A DNA stretch of 62,724 bases, from NCBI GenBank assembly GCA_902798385.1, contig CADBWK010000010.1, positions 1-62,724 on the forward strand, written 5' to 3'. Below the pieces are notes generated by a model that saw nothing but the letters and a program-made list of their open reading frames with translations, ran no database searches and was not told where the DNA came from. The stretch comes from an uncultured Bacteroidales bacterium. Its GTDB lineage: Bacteria > Bacteroidota > Bacteroidia > Bacteroidales > Paludibacteraceae. The position numbers and the translations under genes are program-made. This document shows positions 54,377 to 62,724 of this stretch, piece by piece; positions within the stretch are counted from its first letter, which is position 1; the number at the start of each line of letters is the position of its first letter.

Positions 54377-54408
54377 CAAAGGTACTGCTTTTTTTTTATA
54401 TATGCAAA
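54377..54408 (-). promoter_or_regulatory. Promoter of the candidate RNA
   Basis: TTTG (54408-54405), 20-nt spacer CATATATA plus A-tract ending GCAG, TACCTTTG (54384-54377). No protein gene lies downstream on this strand before the terminator. Confidence 0.9.
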
Positions 54409-54468
54409 TTTTTTTTTATGTTTTTGAACATATTTTGCAAAATACACTTTACAAAAGCGCACTTTTTG

Positions 54469-55005
54469 CTATAAACGCTCCAACTCGATCACTTCGAGGT
54501 TGTCGATCTTACTGCCGTCGATCGTAAAACGCAACAATGTCTGGCAGGGTTGCCAACCTTGTTTACCGGCTGCGCCGGGGTTCATGGTCAGGAACTTAAA
54601 CTGCGAGTCATATTGTACCTTTAATATATGGCTGTGTCCGCAGACGAACAGATCGATAACATTGTTTATTTGTGATTGGTCATTGGTCATTTTTGATTCC
54701 AGACTTTTCTTAAACCATGGAATGAGCCACGGATTATAATGCCCGGGATAACCGCCGATATGCGTCATCAGCACATTGACATCTTCTACCTTAAAGCGAT
54801 AGAACTCACTCAGACTGTACCGTACATCGCCCGAGTCCATATTTCCGAATACAGCGCGGGTAGGCTTGAACTCTCGCAAGCGACGTAAGACGTCCTCCGA
54901 ACCGATATCCCCTGCATGCCAGATTTCATCCACGTCTTTGAAATGCTCGAAGACGCGTTTGTCCAACAGCCCGTGGGTATCACTCAGAACGCCGATACGT
55001 GTCAT
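54469..55005 (-). CDS. Metallophosphoesterase, YfcE/MJ0936-like phosphodiesterase
   Basis: 178 aa. Metal ligands in GVLSDTHGLLD, HAGDIGSEDVL, VFGNMDSGD and DLFVCGHSHILKV; the family hydrolyses phosphodiesters. The stretch ESKMTNDQSQINNVI just before the CGHSH motif is encoded by a heptad repeat and looks inserted into a loop. It overlaps the permease gene by 4 bp and ends the pheT-led unit. Confidence 0.9.
   Translation of the reverse strand: MTRIGVLSDTHGLLDKRVFEHFKDVDEIWHAGDIGSEDVLRRLREFKPTRAVFGNMDSGDVRYSLSEFYRFKVEDVNVLMTHIGGYPGHYNPWLIPWFKKSLESKMTNDQSQINNVIDLFVCGHSHILKVQYDSQFKFLTMNPGAAGKQGWQPCQTLLRFTIDGSKIDNLEVIELERL
54663..54700 (-). repeat. Heptad array inside the phosphodiesterase gene
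   Basis: Minus strand: aatcaaa, aatgacc, aatgacc, aatcaca, aataaac, aatgtta. Six 7-bp units in the coding sequence; shares whole units with the arrays at 1946 and 55664. Confidence 0.9.
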
Positions 55006-55667
55006 TTGCGGGTCAGTTTATCGATGACAACTATAGAAAGAACGATGGCAACGACGGCCACCGAAACGAAAACGGCAACGTCACGCAGATCGATCACACC
55101 ACGCGAGAGGGCGGAGTAGTGATCCTGCAGAAGCACCCAGTAGAGGATAAAACAAACCAAGGCACCTGCAATAAAGCACACGATCTGACTCTTGCTGAAT
55201 GTCGCGCAGAGCAGGCCTATAGCCATGAATGTACCGCTCAAAAGGATGAGCCCTATGAACGAACCCATGAACGCTCCGCTGTCCAGATTACCCATCGGTT
55301 CGGCCATGTATGCCACTACAAAATAATGCACAAAGCAGGGTAGCAGACCTATCAAAACCAATGTCCATGCGGCGAAATACTTACCGAGCATAATACGGCT
55401 AAGCGAGATAGGCTTCGTGCGAATGAGGTCCCAAATGCCGCTCTGGCGCTCTTCGGAGAGTAGGCGCATGGTCAATGCAGGACAGAGAAGCATAAAGAGC
55501 CATGGACTCAATTGAAAGAGTCCGTCCACTTGGGCGTATCCCGAGTCAATGATATTCCATTGACCCGGAATCACCCAAAGGAAGAGACTGATTGCCAACA
55601 GGTACAATCCGATGACGATGTACGCTATCGGCGTGGAGAAATAATATCTAAGTTCCTTACGGAACAT
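55002..55667 (-). CDS. ABC-2 type permease, GldF-like
   Basis: 221 aa with six membrane helices. MFRKELRYYFSTPIAYIV, LCPALTMRLLSEERQSG and LIRTKPISLSRIMLGKY match GldF/NosY-type ABC permeases. The usual partner GldG and the ATPase GldA are not next to it, so its substrate is unknown. Its first codon lies in the last unit of a heptad array. Confidence 0.85.
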   Translation of the reverse strand: MFRKELRYYFSTPIAYIVIGLYLLAISLFLWVIPGQWNIIDSGYAQVDGLFQLSPWLFMLLCPALTMRLLSEERQSGIWDLIRTKPISLSRIMLGKYFAAWTLVLIGLLPCFVHYFVVAYMAEPMGNLDSGAFMGSFIGLILLSGTFMAIGLLCATFSKSQIVCFIAGALVCFILYWVLLQDHYSALSRGVIDLRDVAVFVSVAVVAIVLSIVVIDKLTRK

Positions 55668-55690
55668 TGGTCATTTGTGATTTGTGATTT
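55664..55690 (-). repeat. Heptad array filling the symporter-permease gap
   Basis: Minus strand: aatcaca, aatcaca, aatgacc, aatgttc. The 21-bp gap is exactly three units and the permease ATG lies in the fourth. Confidence 0.9.
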
Positions 55691-56987
55691 AGTGTTTTAC
55701 TTCGATATCTTTATTCACCGGAGTCTTCGGGAAGAAGATCCAGAACGCGATTGCTACGACAAGTGCGTAAGCAGCGAAGGTGTACCAGCTTGCTTGCCAG
55801 CCTGCCCATACATCACCAAATGGAGCGTCTGCAGGAAGGGCATAGACGTTCTTGTTCACGATAGCTTGCGCAGCCAGCGTACCGATGGTAGCACCGATAC
55901 CGTTGGTCATCACCATGAACAGACCCTGTGCACTCGAGCGCATCGACGGATCGGTCTCTTGATCGACGTACAACGCACCGGAGATATTGAAGAAGTCAAA
56001 CGCAAAGCCGTAAACCACGCAACTCAGTACGAACAGCAGCACGCCCGGCATTGCAGGGTTACCTGCGCCGAAGAAGGCGAAACGAAGTACCCAAGCGAAC
56101 ATAGCAAGCAGCATCACGTTCTTGATACCGAATTTCTTGAGGAAGAACGGAATCAACAGAATACAAACGGCCTCGCAGATCTGGCTGATGGATACGAGCA
56201 TCGTGCTATGCTTAACAGCAAACGTGTCGATGAACTCAGGCGCAGCAGCAAAGCTGCCAAGGAACGGAGTTGCAAAACCGTTGGTGATCTGCAGACTCAC
56301 ACCGAGGAACATACAGAAGATAAAGAACAACGCCATCTTCTTCTGTTTGAACAGCGTAAAGGCTTTCAGACCCAGCGCCTCGACGATATCCACTTTACCT
56401 TCCGACTTGTTAACCTCGCAGTTCGGCAAGGTCAGCGCATAAGCTGCCAGCAACAGGCTCAGACCACCGCTGATAACGAACTGATGTGCCGTCGATTGGA
56501 AGCCCATCAAGTCGATACACCATTCCATAGCGATAAATCCAACCGTACCGAATACACGGATCGGCGGGAAGTCCTTAACCGTATCCATACCGGCTTTGAT
56601 CAGGGCATTGAAAGCAACCGAGTTGGTCAGCGCGATCGTCGGCATGTAGAATGCAACGGAGATCGCATAGAGCGAGAACAACGGAGCAAACTCTACTGCA
56701 TCACCGGCTCCCAGCGCATAGAGACCCGCTGCACCCATAAACAGACCGGCCATCAGGTGACAGAGACTCAAGGTCTTCTGTGCCGGAATCCAACGATCGG
56801 CTACGATACCCATCAGCGCGGGCATAAAAATGGACACGATACCCTGAATAGAGTAGAAAATACCGATGTGCGTACCCATGCCGTGCTCAGCCAGGTAACG
56901 ACCCATACAGATCAGATACGAACCCCAAACGGCGAACTCCAAGAAGTTCATCACGATGAGGCGCAATTGAAGCGATTTGTTTTTCAT
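55689..56987 (-). CDS. Nucleoside:H+ symporter (NupG-like MFS)
   Basis: 432 aa, twelve membrane helices. FLEFAVWGSYLICMGRYL, GIFYSIQGIVSIFMPALMG, and YMPTIALTNSVAF fit the NHS family that imports nucleosides. It starts 15 bp after prfC. Confidence 0.88.
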   Translation of the reverse strand: MKNKSLQLRLIVMNFLEFAVWGSYLICMGRYLAEHGMGTHIGIFYSIQGIVSIFMPALMGIVADRWIPAQKTLSLCHLMAGLFMGAAGLYALGAGDAVEFAPLFSLYAISVAFYMPTIALTNSVAFNALIKAGMDTVKDFPPIRVFGTVGFIAMEWCIDLMGFQSTAHQFVISGGLSLLLAAYALTLPNCEVNKSEGKVDIVEALGLKAFTLFKQKKMALFFIFCMFLGVSLQITNGFATPFLGSFAAAPEFIDTFAVKHSTMLVSISQICEAVCILLIPFFLKKFGIKNVMLLAMFAWVLRFAFFGAGNPAMPGVLLFVLSCVVYGFAFDFFNISGALYVDQETDPSMRSSAQGLFMVMTNGIGATIGTLAAQAIVNKNVYALPADAPFGDVWAGWQASWYTFAAYALVVAIAFWIFFPKTPVNKDIEVKH

Positions 56988-57002
56988 AATAGTATATTTT
57001 TG

Positions 57003-58499
57003 TTAGAACTCACTCGTAAAGTGGAATTTGATATGCTTATAATCCTGCTGCGCCATGCTCAATACGTACGCGCTGTCGGCCATGAATACGTCGCGACCTT
57101 CTTTGTCGTACGCCATGTATTGCGCTTTGCGTTTCTTGAACATGTCCAGTTCGGCGTCGTCGTCGGACTCTATCCAACAGGCTTTGTACATCTGCAGCGG
57201 TTGCCATTTGCATTTGGCCTGATATTCGTGCTCCAAGCGGTATTGAATGACTTCAAACTGCAGTTGTCCTACCGTTCCGATGATCTTACGTCCGTTGAGT
57301 TGGCTCACAAACAGCTGTGCCACACCCTCGTCCATCAGTTGATTAACACCCTTGTCGAGTTGTTTCTGCTTCATCGGATCGGCGTTGTCGATATACTTGA
57401 ACATCTCGGGCGAGAAAGAGGGTAGGCCTTTGAAATGCAGGTGTTCACCTGCCGTCAGCGTGTCGCCGATTTTGAAGTTACCCGTATCGGGCAGACCCAC
57501 TACATCACCCGCAAAAGCCTCATCAACCGTCTCTTTCTTCTGCGCCATGAAGCAGGTAGGCGCAGCAAAACGCATCTGTTGGTCTTTGCGTACGTGGTAG
57601 TAATAGGTGTTGCGAAGGAACTTACCCGAGCAAATCTTAAAGAACGCGATACAAGAGCGGTGGTTCGGATCCATGTTCGCATGAATCTTAAAGCAGAACG
57701 CCGTGAACTTATCTTCCATCGGTTCCACCACACGCTCTTCGGCACCTACCGCAAGAGGGGAGGGGGCGTTTGCCACCAAGAAGTCCAACAACTCCTGTAC
57801 ACCGACTGTCTTATAAGCCGAGCCGAAAAATACCGGCGCTAACTCGCCGCGTAAGTACGCTTCTTTATCAAATTCCGGATAGACGCCATCCACCATCTCA
57901 AGGTCTTCGGCTAACTTACCGCTAACGTCCTCTGGACGTTGGCTTAATGCGAAGACAGACTCAAACTTCAAGCCCTGCCCGTTCGCCCACGTCACGGGTG
58001 TTACTTTAATCTGTAACTCATGCTCCACTTCGTCCATCAGATCGAAGGGGTCTTTACCCTCGCGGTCCATCTTGTTCATGAACACCATGACCGGTGTCTT
58101 ACGCATGCGGCAGACCTCCATCAGACGACGCGTCTGCGTCTCCACACCCTTGGCGGAGTCGATGACCACGATGGCGCTGTCTACGGCCGTCAGGGTGCGG
58201 AAGGTGTCTTCTGCAAAGTCCTGGTGCCCCGGCGTATCGAGGATATTGATGTGATAGCCGCTGTAGTCAAAGCCCATGACGGACGTCGCCACGGATATAC
58301 CACGTTGCTTCTCGATCTCCATCCAATCGGAGGTAGCTGTCTTGCGAATCTTATTGCTCTTCACAGCACCCGCTACATGGATAGCGCCGCCGTATAACAG
58401 CAGTTTCTCCGTGAGGGTCGTCTTACCGGCATCCGGGTGCGAGATGATCGCAAACGTGCGGCGTCTTAATATCTCGTTCTGATCAGCGGAGGGTAGCAT
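57003..58499 (-). CDS. prfC: Peptide chain release factor 3
   Basis: Translational GTPase that recycles RF1/RF2. G1 [18 protein letters not shown]3 DTPGHQDF, G4 [10 protein letters not shown], and the RF3 C-terminal domain. 498 aa from the ATG at 58499; an upstream TTG is less likely. The start lies 17 bp inside pheT. Confidence 0.95.
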   Translation of the reverse strand: MLPSADQNEILRRRTFAIISHPDAGKTTLTEKLLLYGGAIHVAGAVKSNKIRKTATSDWMEIEKQRGISVATSVMGFDYSGYHINILDTPGHQDFAEDTFRTLTAVDSAIVVIDSAKGVETQTRRLMEVCRMRKTPVMVFMNKMDREGKDPFDLMDEVEHELQIKVTPVTWANGQGLKFESVFALSQRPEDVSGKLAEDLEMVDGVYPEFDKEAYLRGELAPVFFGSAYKTVGVQELLDFLVANAPSPLAVGAEERVVEPMEDKFTAFCFKIHANMDPNHRSCIAFFKICSGKFLRNTYYYHVRKDQQMRFAAPTCFMAQKKETVDEAFAGDVVGLPDTGNFKIGDTLTAGEHLHFKGLPSFSPEMFKYIDNADPMKQKQLDKGVNQLMDEGVAQLFVSQLNGRKIIGTVGQLQFEVIQYRLEHEYQAKCKWQPLQMYKACWIESDDDAELDMFKKRKAQYMAYDKEGRDVFMADSAYVLSMAQQDYKHIKFHFTSEF

Positions 58500-60972
58500 G
58501 GAACTGGTCTTCAAAGGCCTTCTTCAGGCGGTTCATGACATTCTCGATCTGCGTATCCTTCAGCGTGTTCTCTGCATCTTGGAGGATGAAACTCAAAGCA
58601 TAAGATTTCTTACCTTCCTCGAGGTTCTTGCCTTCATAGACATCGAACAGGAACACATTCTTGAGCAGTTTCTTCTCTGCGCCGAATGCTGCACGAGCCA
58701 AGTCGGCGAACTGGATGTTCTTATCCACGAGCAGCGCGAAGTCACGTTTCACTTCCGGATATTTCGGCAGATCGTTAATAACTGCCTTGTATTGTTTGTT
58801 GAGTTTGAGCAACTCTTTCCAGTACAGATCGGCGTAATACACTTCCTGATCGATGTCGAACTGCTTAAGCAGCCCACGCGCTACGATAGCGATATAGCCG
58901 ATCGCTTTACCATTCTGCTGCGCTTTGAGTACCAAGCCGTCCGAGAAACATTCTACGATACCGCAGCACTTCTCGCCTTGCGGATCGATTGCCGGTTCCA
59001 GCGTCAACTTATTCACATCCACACCTAAGCGCACAAGAATATTGTTCACATATGCACGCAGCTGATAGAAGGTCGTCTTCTCCTCTTTACGCACCCAGCT
59101 CTGTGCGGCTTTGTTTCCCGTCAACCAGAGACCGAGATGCGGTTCCTCACTATATGCACGGAGCGGATCGGCCTCGTTGTTCTCGCGTACAGCGGCATTG
59201 TAATGATAGCAGTTACCGAACTCATAAAACTTGAGGTCGTTGTTCTTGCGGTTCGCGTTACGGGCAATCGATTCGAGTCCGCCGAAGAGTAGGGTCTGAC
59301 GCATCACGCCCAGATCCTGACTTAAGGGGTTCATGATCGTTACACAACTGTTGTTCCAGCCGTCTTTGTAGTACGAGGTCTTGGTCAGGGAGTTATTGAG
59401 AATCTCGTTGAAACCCTGTGCGGTCAGTTGCTCCGCAATCTTACGACGCAGTTTCTCCGGATCGGGCTTGATACCGTACGCCAAACTGGTGTTCAGTTTG
59501 TCCGGGAACTCGACATTGTCGTATCCGTATATACGAAGTATATCTTCTACTACGTCGCACTCGCGTTGTACATCCACGCGGTAACGCGGCACGGCGAGTT
59601 GCCAGATCGTGCCGTTCTTGCTAAGGATCTCGATTTCCAGCGCTTTAAGAATCGTCTCGATCGTATCCTCTCCGATAGCTTTACCAATGAGTGCATTGAC
59701 GCGGTTAATATCGATCGTTACGTCCCACGGTTTGAAATCACCGTTTACGGTATCCGTGATCTCCATCGCGATCTGTCCGCCGGCTACTTCCTGAATGAGT
59801 AGGGCAGCACGTTTGAGTACGTAGATCGTGTTGTTCGGATCACAACCGCGCTCGTAGCGGAAAGAGGCGTCAGTCTGCAAGGTATGTCTGCGGCTGGTCT
59901 TACGGATGGTCACAGGATCGAAATAAGCGCTCTCGAGGAACACATTTTTCGTATTCTCCGTTACACCGCTTTCCAAACCACCGAACACGCCGGCGATACA
60001 CATTGCCTCGTCGCTGTTGGCAATCATCAGATCATGGGCGTCCATCTCGCGCTCTACGCCGTCCAGGGTCACGAATTTCTCGCCTTGCTTGGCATAACGC
60101 ACATGGATGTCGTGATTCTTAATCTTGTCGGCATCGAAGGCGTGCAGCGCCTGACCGCACTCATGCAGTACGAAGTTCGTGACATCCACGATGTTATTGA
60201 TCGGACGCAGACCGATAGCCAACAAGCTGCTCTTGAGCCATTCCGGCGATTCTTTGATCTCTACACCTTGGATGCTCACGCCCGAATAACGCGGACAAGC
60301 GTCCGGTGCTTCTACCGTCACCTTCACCGGCAACTCATGGTTGTCGATCTTAAAGGCCTCTACGCTCGGCTTCGTCAGTGCGATATCCTGTCCGTGTGCC
60401 TTGTAGTACGCGTACAGATCACGTGCTACACCATAGTGCGACGCGGCGTCAGAACGGTTCGGCGTGATATCCACCTCGATGATCGTGTCGTTCTCGATGT
60501 GATAGTAGTCGGCCGCTTTCATGCCCACCGGCGTATCGGCAGGCAGCACAATGATACCGGCGTGGTCAGTGCCCACACCAATCTCATCTTCCGCACAGAT
60601 CATACCCCAGCTCTCCTCGCCACGCAGTTTACCTTTCTTGATGGTAAACGACTCGTCGCCGTCATAGAGCACCGTACCCACGGTCGCCACGATAACCTTC
60701 TGTCCCGCAGCTACGTTGGGCGCACCGCAAACGATCGGCAGCGGTTCAGCTTCACCGACGCTCACTTTGGTGATATGCAAATGATCGGAATTAGGGTGGG
60801 GTTCACATGTCAGCACTTCGCCTACTACCAGGCCTTTGAGCCCGCCCTTGATGGTCTCTACTTCTTCCACTGTTCCTACCTCGAGACCGATAGAAGTCAG
60901 GATTTTCGCTACTGTCTGCGCATCATCCTGCAACGCAATGTAGCGCTTTAGCCACTTGTACGAAATATTCAT
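58483..60972 (-). CDS. pheT: Phenylalanine-tRNA ligase, beta subunit
   Basis: 829 aa. [12 protein letters not shown] start, tRNA-binding OB domain (about 40-150, [16 protein letters not shown]), B3/B4 editing domain, B5, the catalytic-like core, and the C-terminal anticodon-binding domain ([14 protein letters not shown]). PheS is not in the window. First gene of a unit with prfC, the symporter, the permease and the phosphodiesterase. Confidence 0.97.
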   Translation of the reverse strand: MNISYKWLKRYIALQDDAQTVAKILTSIGLEVGTVEEVETIKGGLKGLVVGEVLTCEPHPNSDHLHITKVSVGEAEPLPIVCGAPNVAAGQKVIVATVGTVLYDGDESFTIKKGKLRGEESWGMICAEDEIGVGTDHAGIIVLPADTPVGMKAADYYHIENDTIIEVDITPNRSDAASHYGVARDLYAYYKAHGQDIALTKPSVEAFKIDNHELPVKVTVEAPDACPRYSGVSIQGVEIKESPEWLKSSLLAIGLRPINNIVDVTNFVLHECGQALHAFDADKIKNHDIHVRYAKQGEKFVTLDGVEREMDAHDLMIANSDEAMCIAGVFGGLESGVTENTKNVFLESAYFDPVTIRKTSRRHTLQTDASFRYERGCDPNNTIYVLKRAALLIQEVAGGQIAMEITDTVNGDFKPWDVTIDINRVNALIGKAIGEDTIETILKALEIEILSKNGTIWQLAVPRYRVDVQRECDVVEDILRIYGYDNVEFPDKLNTSLAYGIKPDPEKLRRKIAEQLTAQGFNEILNNSLTKTSYYKDGWNNSCVTIMNPLSQDLGVMRQTLLFGGLESIARNANRKNNDLKFYEFGNCYHYNAAVRENNEADPLRAYSEEPHLGLWLTGNKAAQSWVRKEEKTTFYQLRAYVNNILVRLGVDVNKLTLEPAIDPQGEKCCGIVECFSDGLVLKAQQNGKAIGYIAIVARGLLKQFDIDQEVYYADLYWKELLKLNKQYKAVINDLPKYPEVKRDFALLVDKNIQFADLARAAFGAEKKLLKNVFLFDVYEGKNLEEGKKSYALSFILQDAENTLKDTQIENVMNRLKKAFEDQFHATLR

Positions 60973-61011
60973 ATCTTGTATTACTTTTATGCTCTATACG
61001 CAAATCGGCTA

Positions 61012-61042
61012 CAAAATTACAACAAAAATTGCATATATGCAA
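61012..61042 (-). promoter_or_regulatory. Promoter of the pheT unit
   Basis: TTG (61042-61040), 20-nt spacer CATATATGCAATTTTTGTTG, TAATTTTG (61019-61012). The -33 region is a perfect palindrome TTGCATATATGCAA (61029-61042). Confidence 0.88.
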
Positions 61043-61102
61043 GTAATCGCGCGTTTTTTTGCAAAAAACGAAGAAGTTTCACTTCTTTTTTGGGGACAAT
61101 TA

Positions 61103-62353
61103 TTACACATTATGAGGCCGCATAAAACCAGCCGGATCGTCTTCGGTGTCATTCTCGGTACCTTGTACGGCAAAATGAATTTGATTCTTGCCGAAACGCT
61201 CGTTGATGGTATCGATAGCGCGCATCAACCGCTTCTGGCGTGTCGTGTCTTCCACAGCTTGCGTAGCAAAGAGATCCAACTGCACACCCGAATTGCTCTG
61301 TAACTGTGAGAGAATTACCCCCGCCTGTTTGTATTGATATCGCGGCTTATAAATGCGCGATAGAAGTGTCCGCACGGCTTCGATAATCAGGCGTGTGTCA
61401 TCGGTGGGTGTGACCAGTTTGATGGTGTCATCCATGTGGTATTGCGCGAGGTCTGTACGATGCCGATTGGTGGCCAAAAAGACCGTTACAGCACCGCATA
61501 ACGAGCCTTGTTCGCGCAAACGCCTCGTTGCGGCAGTAGCATAGTTACTCAATTCTTTTATAAGAATTGTTTGGTTATCTGTCATGTGTGCGAAGGTACG
61601 GCTGTACATGATGCTTTTCTGGCGTTCGCGGCTGGCTAAAGTGATTGCCGGTTCACCCCGCAGCTCTTTCCATGTGCGGACACCTGTTACGTTGAAAAGT
61701 CGGTGAACCCATGCCTCGGATTTTTGGGTATAGTCGAGCGCTGTTTGGATACCTTCTTGCGTCAGTTTCTTGATGCTCCTTCTGCCTATGCCCCACACGT
61801 CCGCTATCGGCACTTTTGCCAAAGCCTGCTCACGTTTGTATGCTGGCATGATGCAGATACCTTTGTAGGCAGGATATCGCTTAGCAAACCAGGTGGCCGT
61901 TTTGGCGAGCGTATAACTGGTGCCCGCCCCGCAACTGACAGGTATGCCGGTCTTTTCCAATATCAGGTCTTTGAGTTGCTGCAGATAGCTACGAAGTCGG
62001 GTAGGGTCGTCATCCGGCATCATCCCGAAGAACTCATCCACGCTGTACTGGACAAAGTCCAACACCATCTCTGTCTGTTTCACTTCGTCCATAATGTGAT
62101 GGGAAACTTCGTGGTACAGATGATGATGCACGTCAATGACCGTTACATGCTGTTTCTCGATCAGTTTATTTACTTGGAAGAGCGGATTGCCGCGCTTGAG
62201 ACCTGCGGCTTTGGCTTCCTGGTTCAGCGCCAGGATGATACCTCCGTTGTTGCCGTTGTCGTTAGCTACCACGACAGGTGTCCCACGTAGCTCCGGCCGC
62301 GATACCAACTCGCAGCTCACAAAGAAATTATTGCAGTCCAAATGAACAAACAT
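61103..62353 (-). CDS. umuC: Y-family DNA polymerase, UmuC type
   Basis: Translesion polymerase catalytic subunit, 416 aa. DCNNFFVSCE with the first catalytic Asp, the SVDE motif in VQYSVDEFFGM, VWGIGRRSIKKL helix-hairpin, a little-finger domain, and the UmuC-type end YKQAGVILSQLQ and QLDLFA (DUF4113). No UmuD-like gene is next to it. Divergent from gyrA with its own promoter. Confidence 0.92.
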   Translation of the reverse strand: MFVHLDCNNFFVSCELVSRPELRGTPVVVANDNGNNGGIILALNQEAKAAGLKRGNPLFQVNKLIEKQHVTVIDVHHHLYHEVSHHIMDEVKQTEMVLDFVQYSVDEFFGMMPDDDPTRLRSYLQQLKDLILEKTGIPVSCGAGTSYTLAKTATWFAKRYPAYKGICIMPAYKREQALAKVPIADVWGIGRRSIKKLTQEGIQTALDYTQKSEAWVHRLFNVTGVRTWKELRGEPAITLASRERQKSIMYSRTFAHMTDNQTILIKELSNYATAATRRLREQGSLCGAVTVFLATNRHRTDLAQYHMDDTIKLVTPTDDTRLIIEAVRTLLSRIYKPRYQYKQAGVILSQLQSNSGVQLDLFATQAVEDTTRQKRLMRAIDTINERFGKNQIHFAVQGTENDTEDDPAGFMRPHNV

Positions 62354-62369
62354 ACTCCTAAAATCGCTG

Positions 62370-62401
62370 CAAAGGTACTACATTTTTTCGATATATGCAA
62401 A
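62370..62401 (-). promoter_or_regulatory. Promoter of umuC
   Basis: TTTG (62401-62398), 20-nt spacer CATATATCGAAAAAATGTAG, TACCTTTG (62377-62370). No LexA-like operator recognised. Confidence 0.9.
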
Positions 62402-62412
62402 TTCATAATGAT

Positions 62413-62443
62413 CGTGTATGCACGCATGTGGTTGCGCGCGCAT
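62413..62443. other. Alternating purine-pyrimidine tract between umuC and gyrA
   Basis: 18 alternating bases (62413-62430) followed by 11 more (62433-62443, mainly GC). Such DNA can flip to the left-handed form under negative supercoiling. The rest of 62444-62552 shows no gene or clear motif. Confidence 0.5.
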
Positions 62444-62552
62444 TAACCAAAAAACGGGCATAAAGGGCGTTTATTTGCGATTTAAGCGCATGACGGAAAT
62501 CTACCGAGGGGATGTCGAAAATGAGATAAAAATGCAAAAAAACACAAAAATA

Positions 62553-62584
62553 TTTGCACAGTTCAAAAAAAAGTAGTAACTTTG
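62553..62584 (+). promoter_or_regulatory. Promoter of gyrA
   Basis: TTTG (62553-62556), 20-nt spacer CACAGTTC plus A-tract ending GTAG, TAACTTTG (62577-62584). Confidence 0.92.
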
Positions 62585-62625
62585 CGCGATTTTTTGGAAG
62601 AATTATATAATAAATTATATACTAT

Positions 62626-62724
62626 ATGGAAGAAAACAACGAGATTATCAAGAATGATCACATTATTCCGGTGAAGATTGATGAGGAAATGAAATCCTCG
62701 TATATCGACTACTCGATGTCTGTG
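62626..62724 (+). CDS. gyrA: DNA gyrase subunit A, N-terminal fragment
   Basis: Only the first 33 codons are in the window. After a short acidic start the text IIPVKIDEEMKSSYIDYSMS is the conserved GyrA N-terminus, just before the breakage-reunion domain. It introduces negative supercoils together with GyrB. Confidence 0.93.
   Translation, partial: MEENNEIIKNDHIIPVKIDEEMKSSYIDYSMSV

Noticed and set aside
55512-57425. Open frame of 637 codons opposite the permease, symporter and prfC
   Set aside because: Crosses three real genes and their junctions; composition is that of an antisense frame.
59884-60951. Open frame of 355 codons opposite pheT
   Set aside because: Entirely inside the conserved pheT gene on the other strand.
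62354-62625. LexA operator controlling umuC
   Set aside because: No convincing inverted repeat of known LexA type overlaps the promoter.
1-62724. Phage, plasmid, transposon or integrated element
   Set aside because: No integrase, transposase, relaxase, phage structural gene, tRNA-linked direct repeat or composition island larger than the short stretch at 40760-41062.

Overview
The window is ordinary chromosomal DNA from a member of the Bacteroidales (phylum Bacteroidota), most likely an uncultured gut- or rumen-type lineage related to Paludibacteraceae or Prevotella; the family is a guess from style, the order is well supported. Reasons: thirteen promoters fit the Bacteroidota primary sigma consensus (TTG/TTTG, exactly 20 nt, TAnnTTTG); there are Bacteroidota-only families (DUF5723 OmpA proteins, DUF4835, DUF4831, a PorE-like OmpA lipoprotein, a gliding-type C-terminal domain, FGE-like lipoprotein-style proteins); and start sites mostly lack Shine-Dalgarno sequences. 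No phage, plasmid, IS element, CRISPR array, tRNA or rRNA was seen.

Layout. 1-5027 (+): end of a secreted protein, DsbD, RlmB, an RluA-type pseudouridine synthase, a secreted PL1-like lyase. 5008-11017 (-): a lipoprotein, a DUF5723/TSP3/OmpA protein, YebC and RsmG from one promoter. 11041-12423 (-): a RecD-like helicase. 12439-12592 (+): SRP RNA. 12597-37512 (-): about twenty genes with almost no gaps behind one visible promoter, holding bactofilin, DUF1015, PorE-like, ThyA, FolA, EttA, TilS, AroE, DUF4831, DUF4835, RecN, RarA, HemW, PBP1A, TPR, TraB-like, an amidase-like protein, RlmD and a subtilase. 37547-43083 (-): short units for PrsW, an orphan, an FGE-like protein, small membrane proteins, DTD. 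43248-44455 (-): a BspA-type LRR protein. 44503-54161 (+): small membrane protein, Skp-like, Wzi-like porin, carboxyltransferase, SerC, SerA, gliding-domain protein, M3 peptidase. 54183-54408 (-): a candidate structured RNA. 54469-61042 (-): PheT, PrfC, nucleoside symporter, GldF-like permease, phosphodiesterase. 61103-62724: UmuC (-) divergent from the start of GyrA (+).

How it fits together. Most genes are housekeeping: RNA modification, translation, DNA repair, folate/thymidylate, serine, cell wall. A second theme is the cell surface and type IX secretion: DUF4835 and the PorE-like lipoprotein are machinery, the gliding-type domain protein is a typical cargo, and four secreted proteins end in the same short tail (core R-x4-Y/F-T/N-x2-GQ).

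The most unusual signals are in the DNA itself. (1) Degenerate tandem arrays with a strict 7-bp period (units mostly starting AAT) fill gaps between co-directional genes and also sit in frame inside variable loops or linkers of several proteins. (2) Two arrays have an 11-bp period and one a 20-bp period. (3) A promoter-to-terminator transcript of about 190 nt at 54183-54372 folds into two short hairpins, a long rod and a terminator. (4) Two distant promoters share a 50-bp near-identical upstream block, and a 28-bp element with a covarying hairpin occurs twice.
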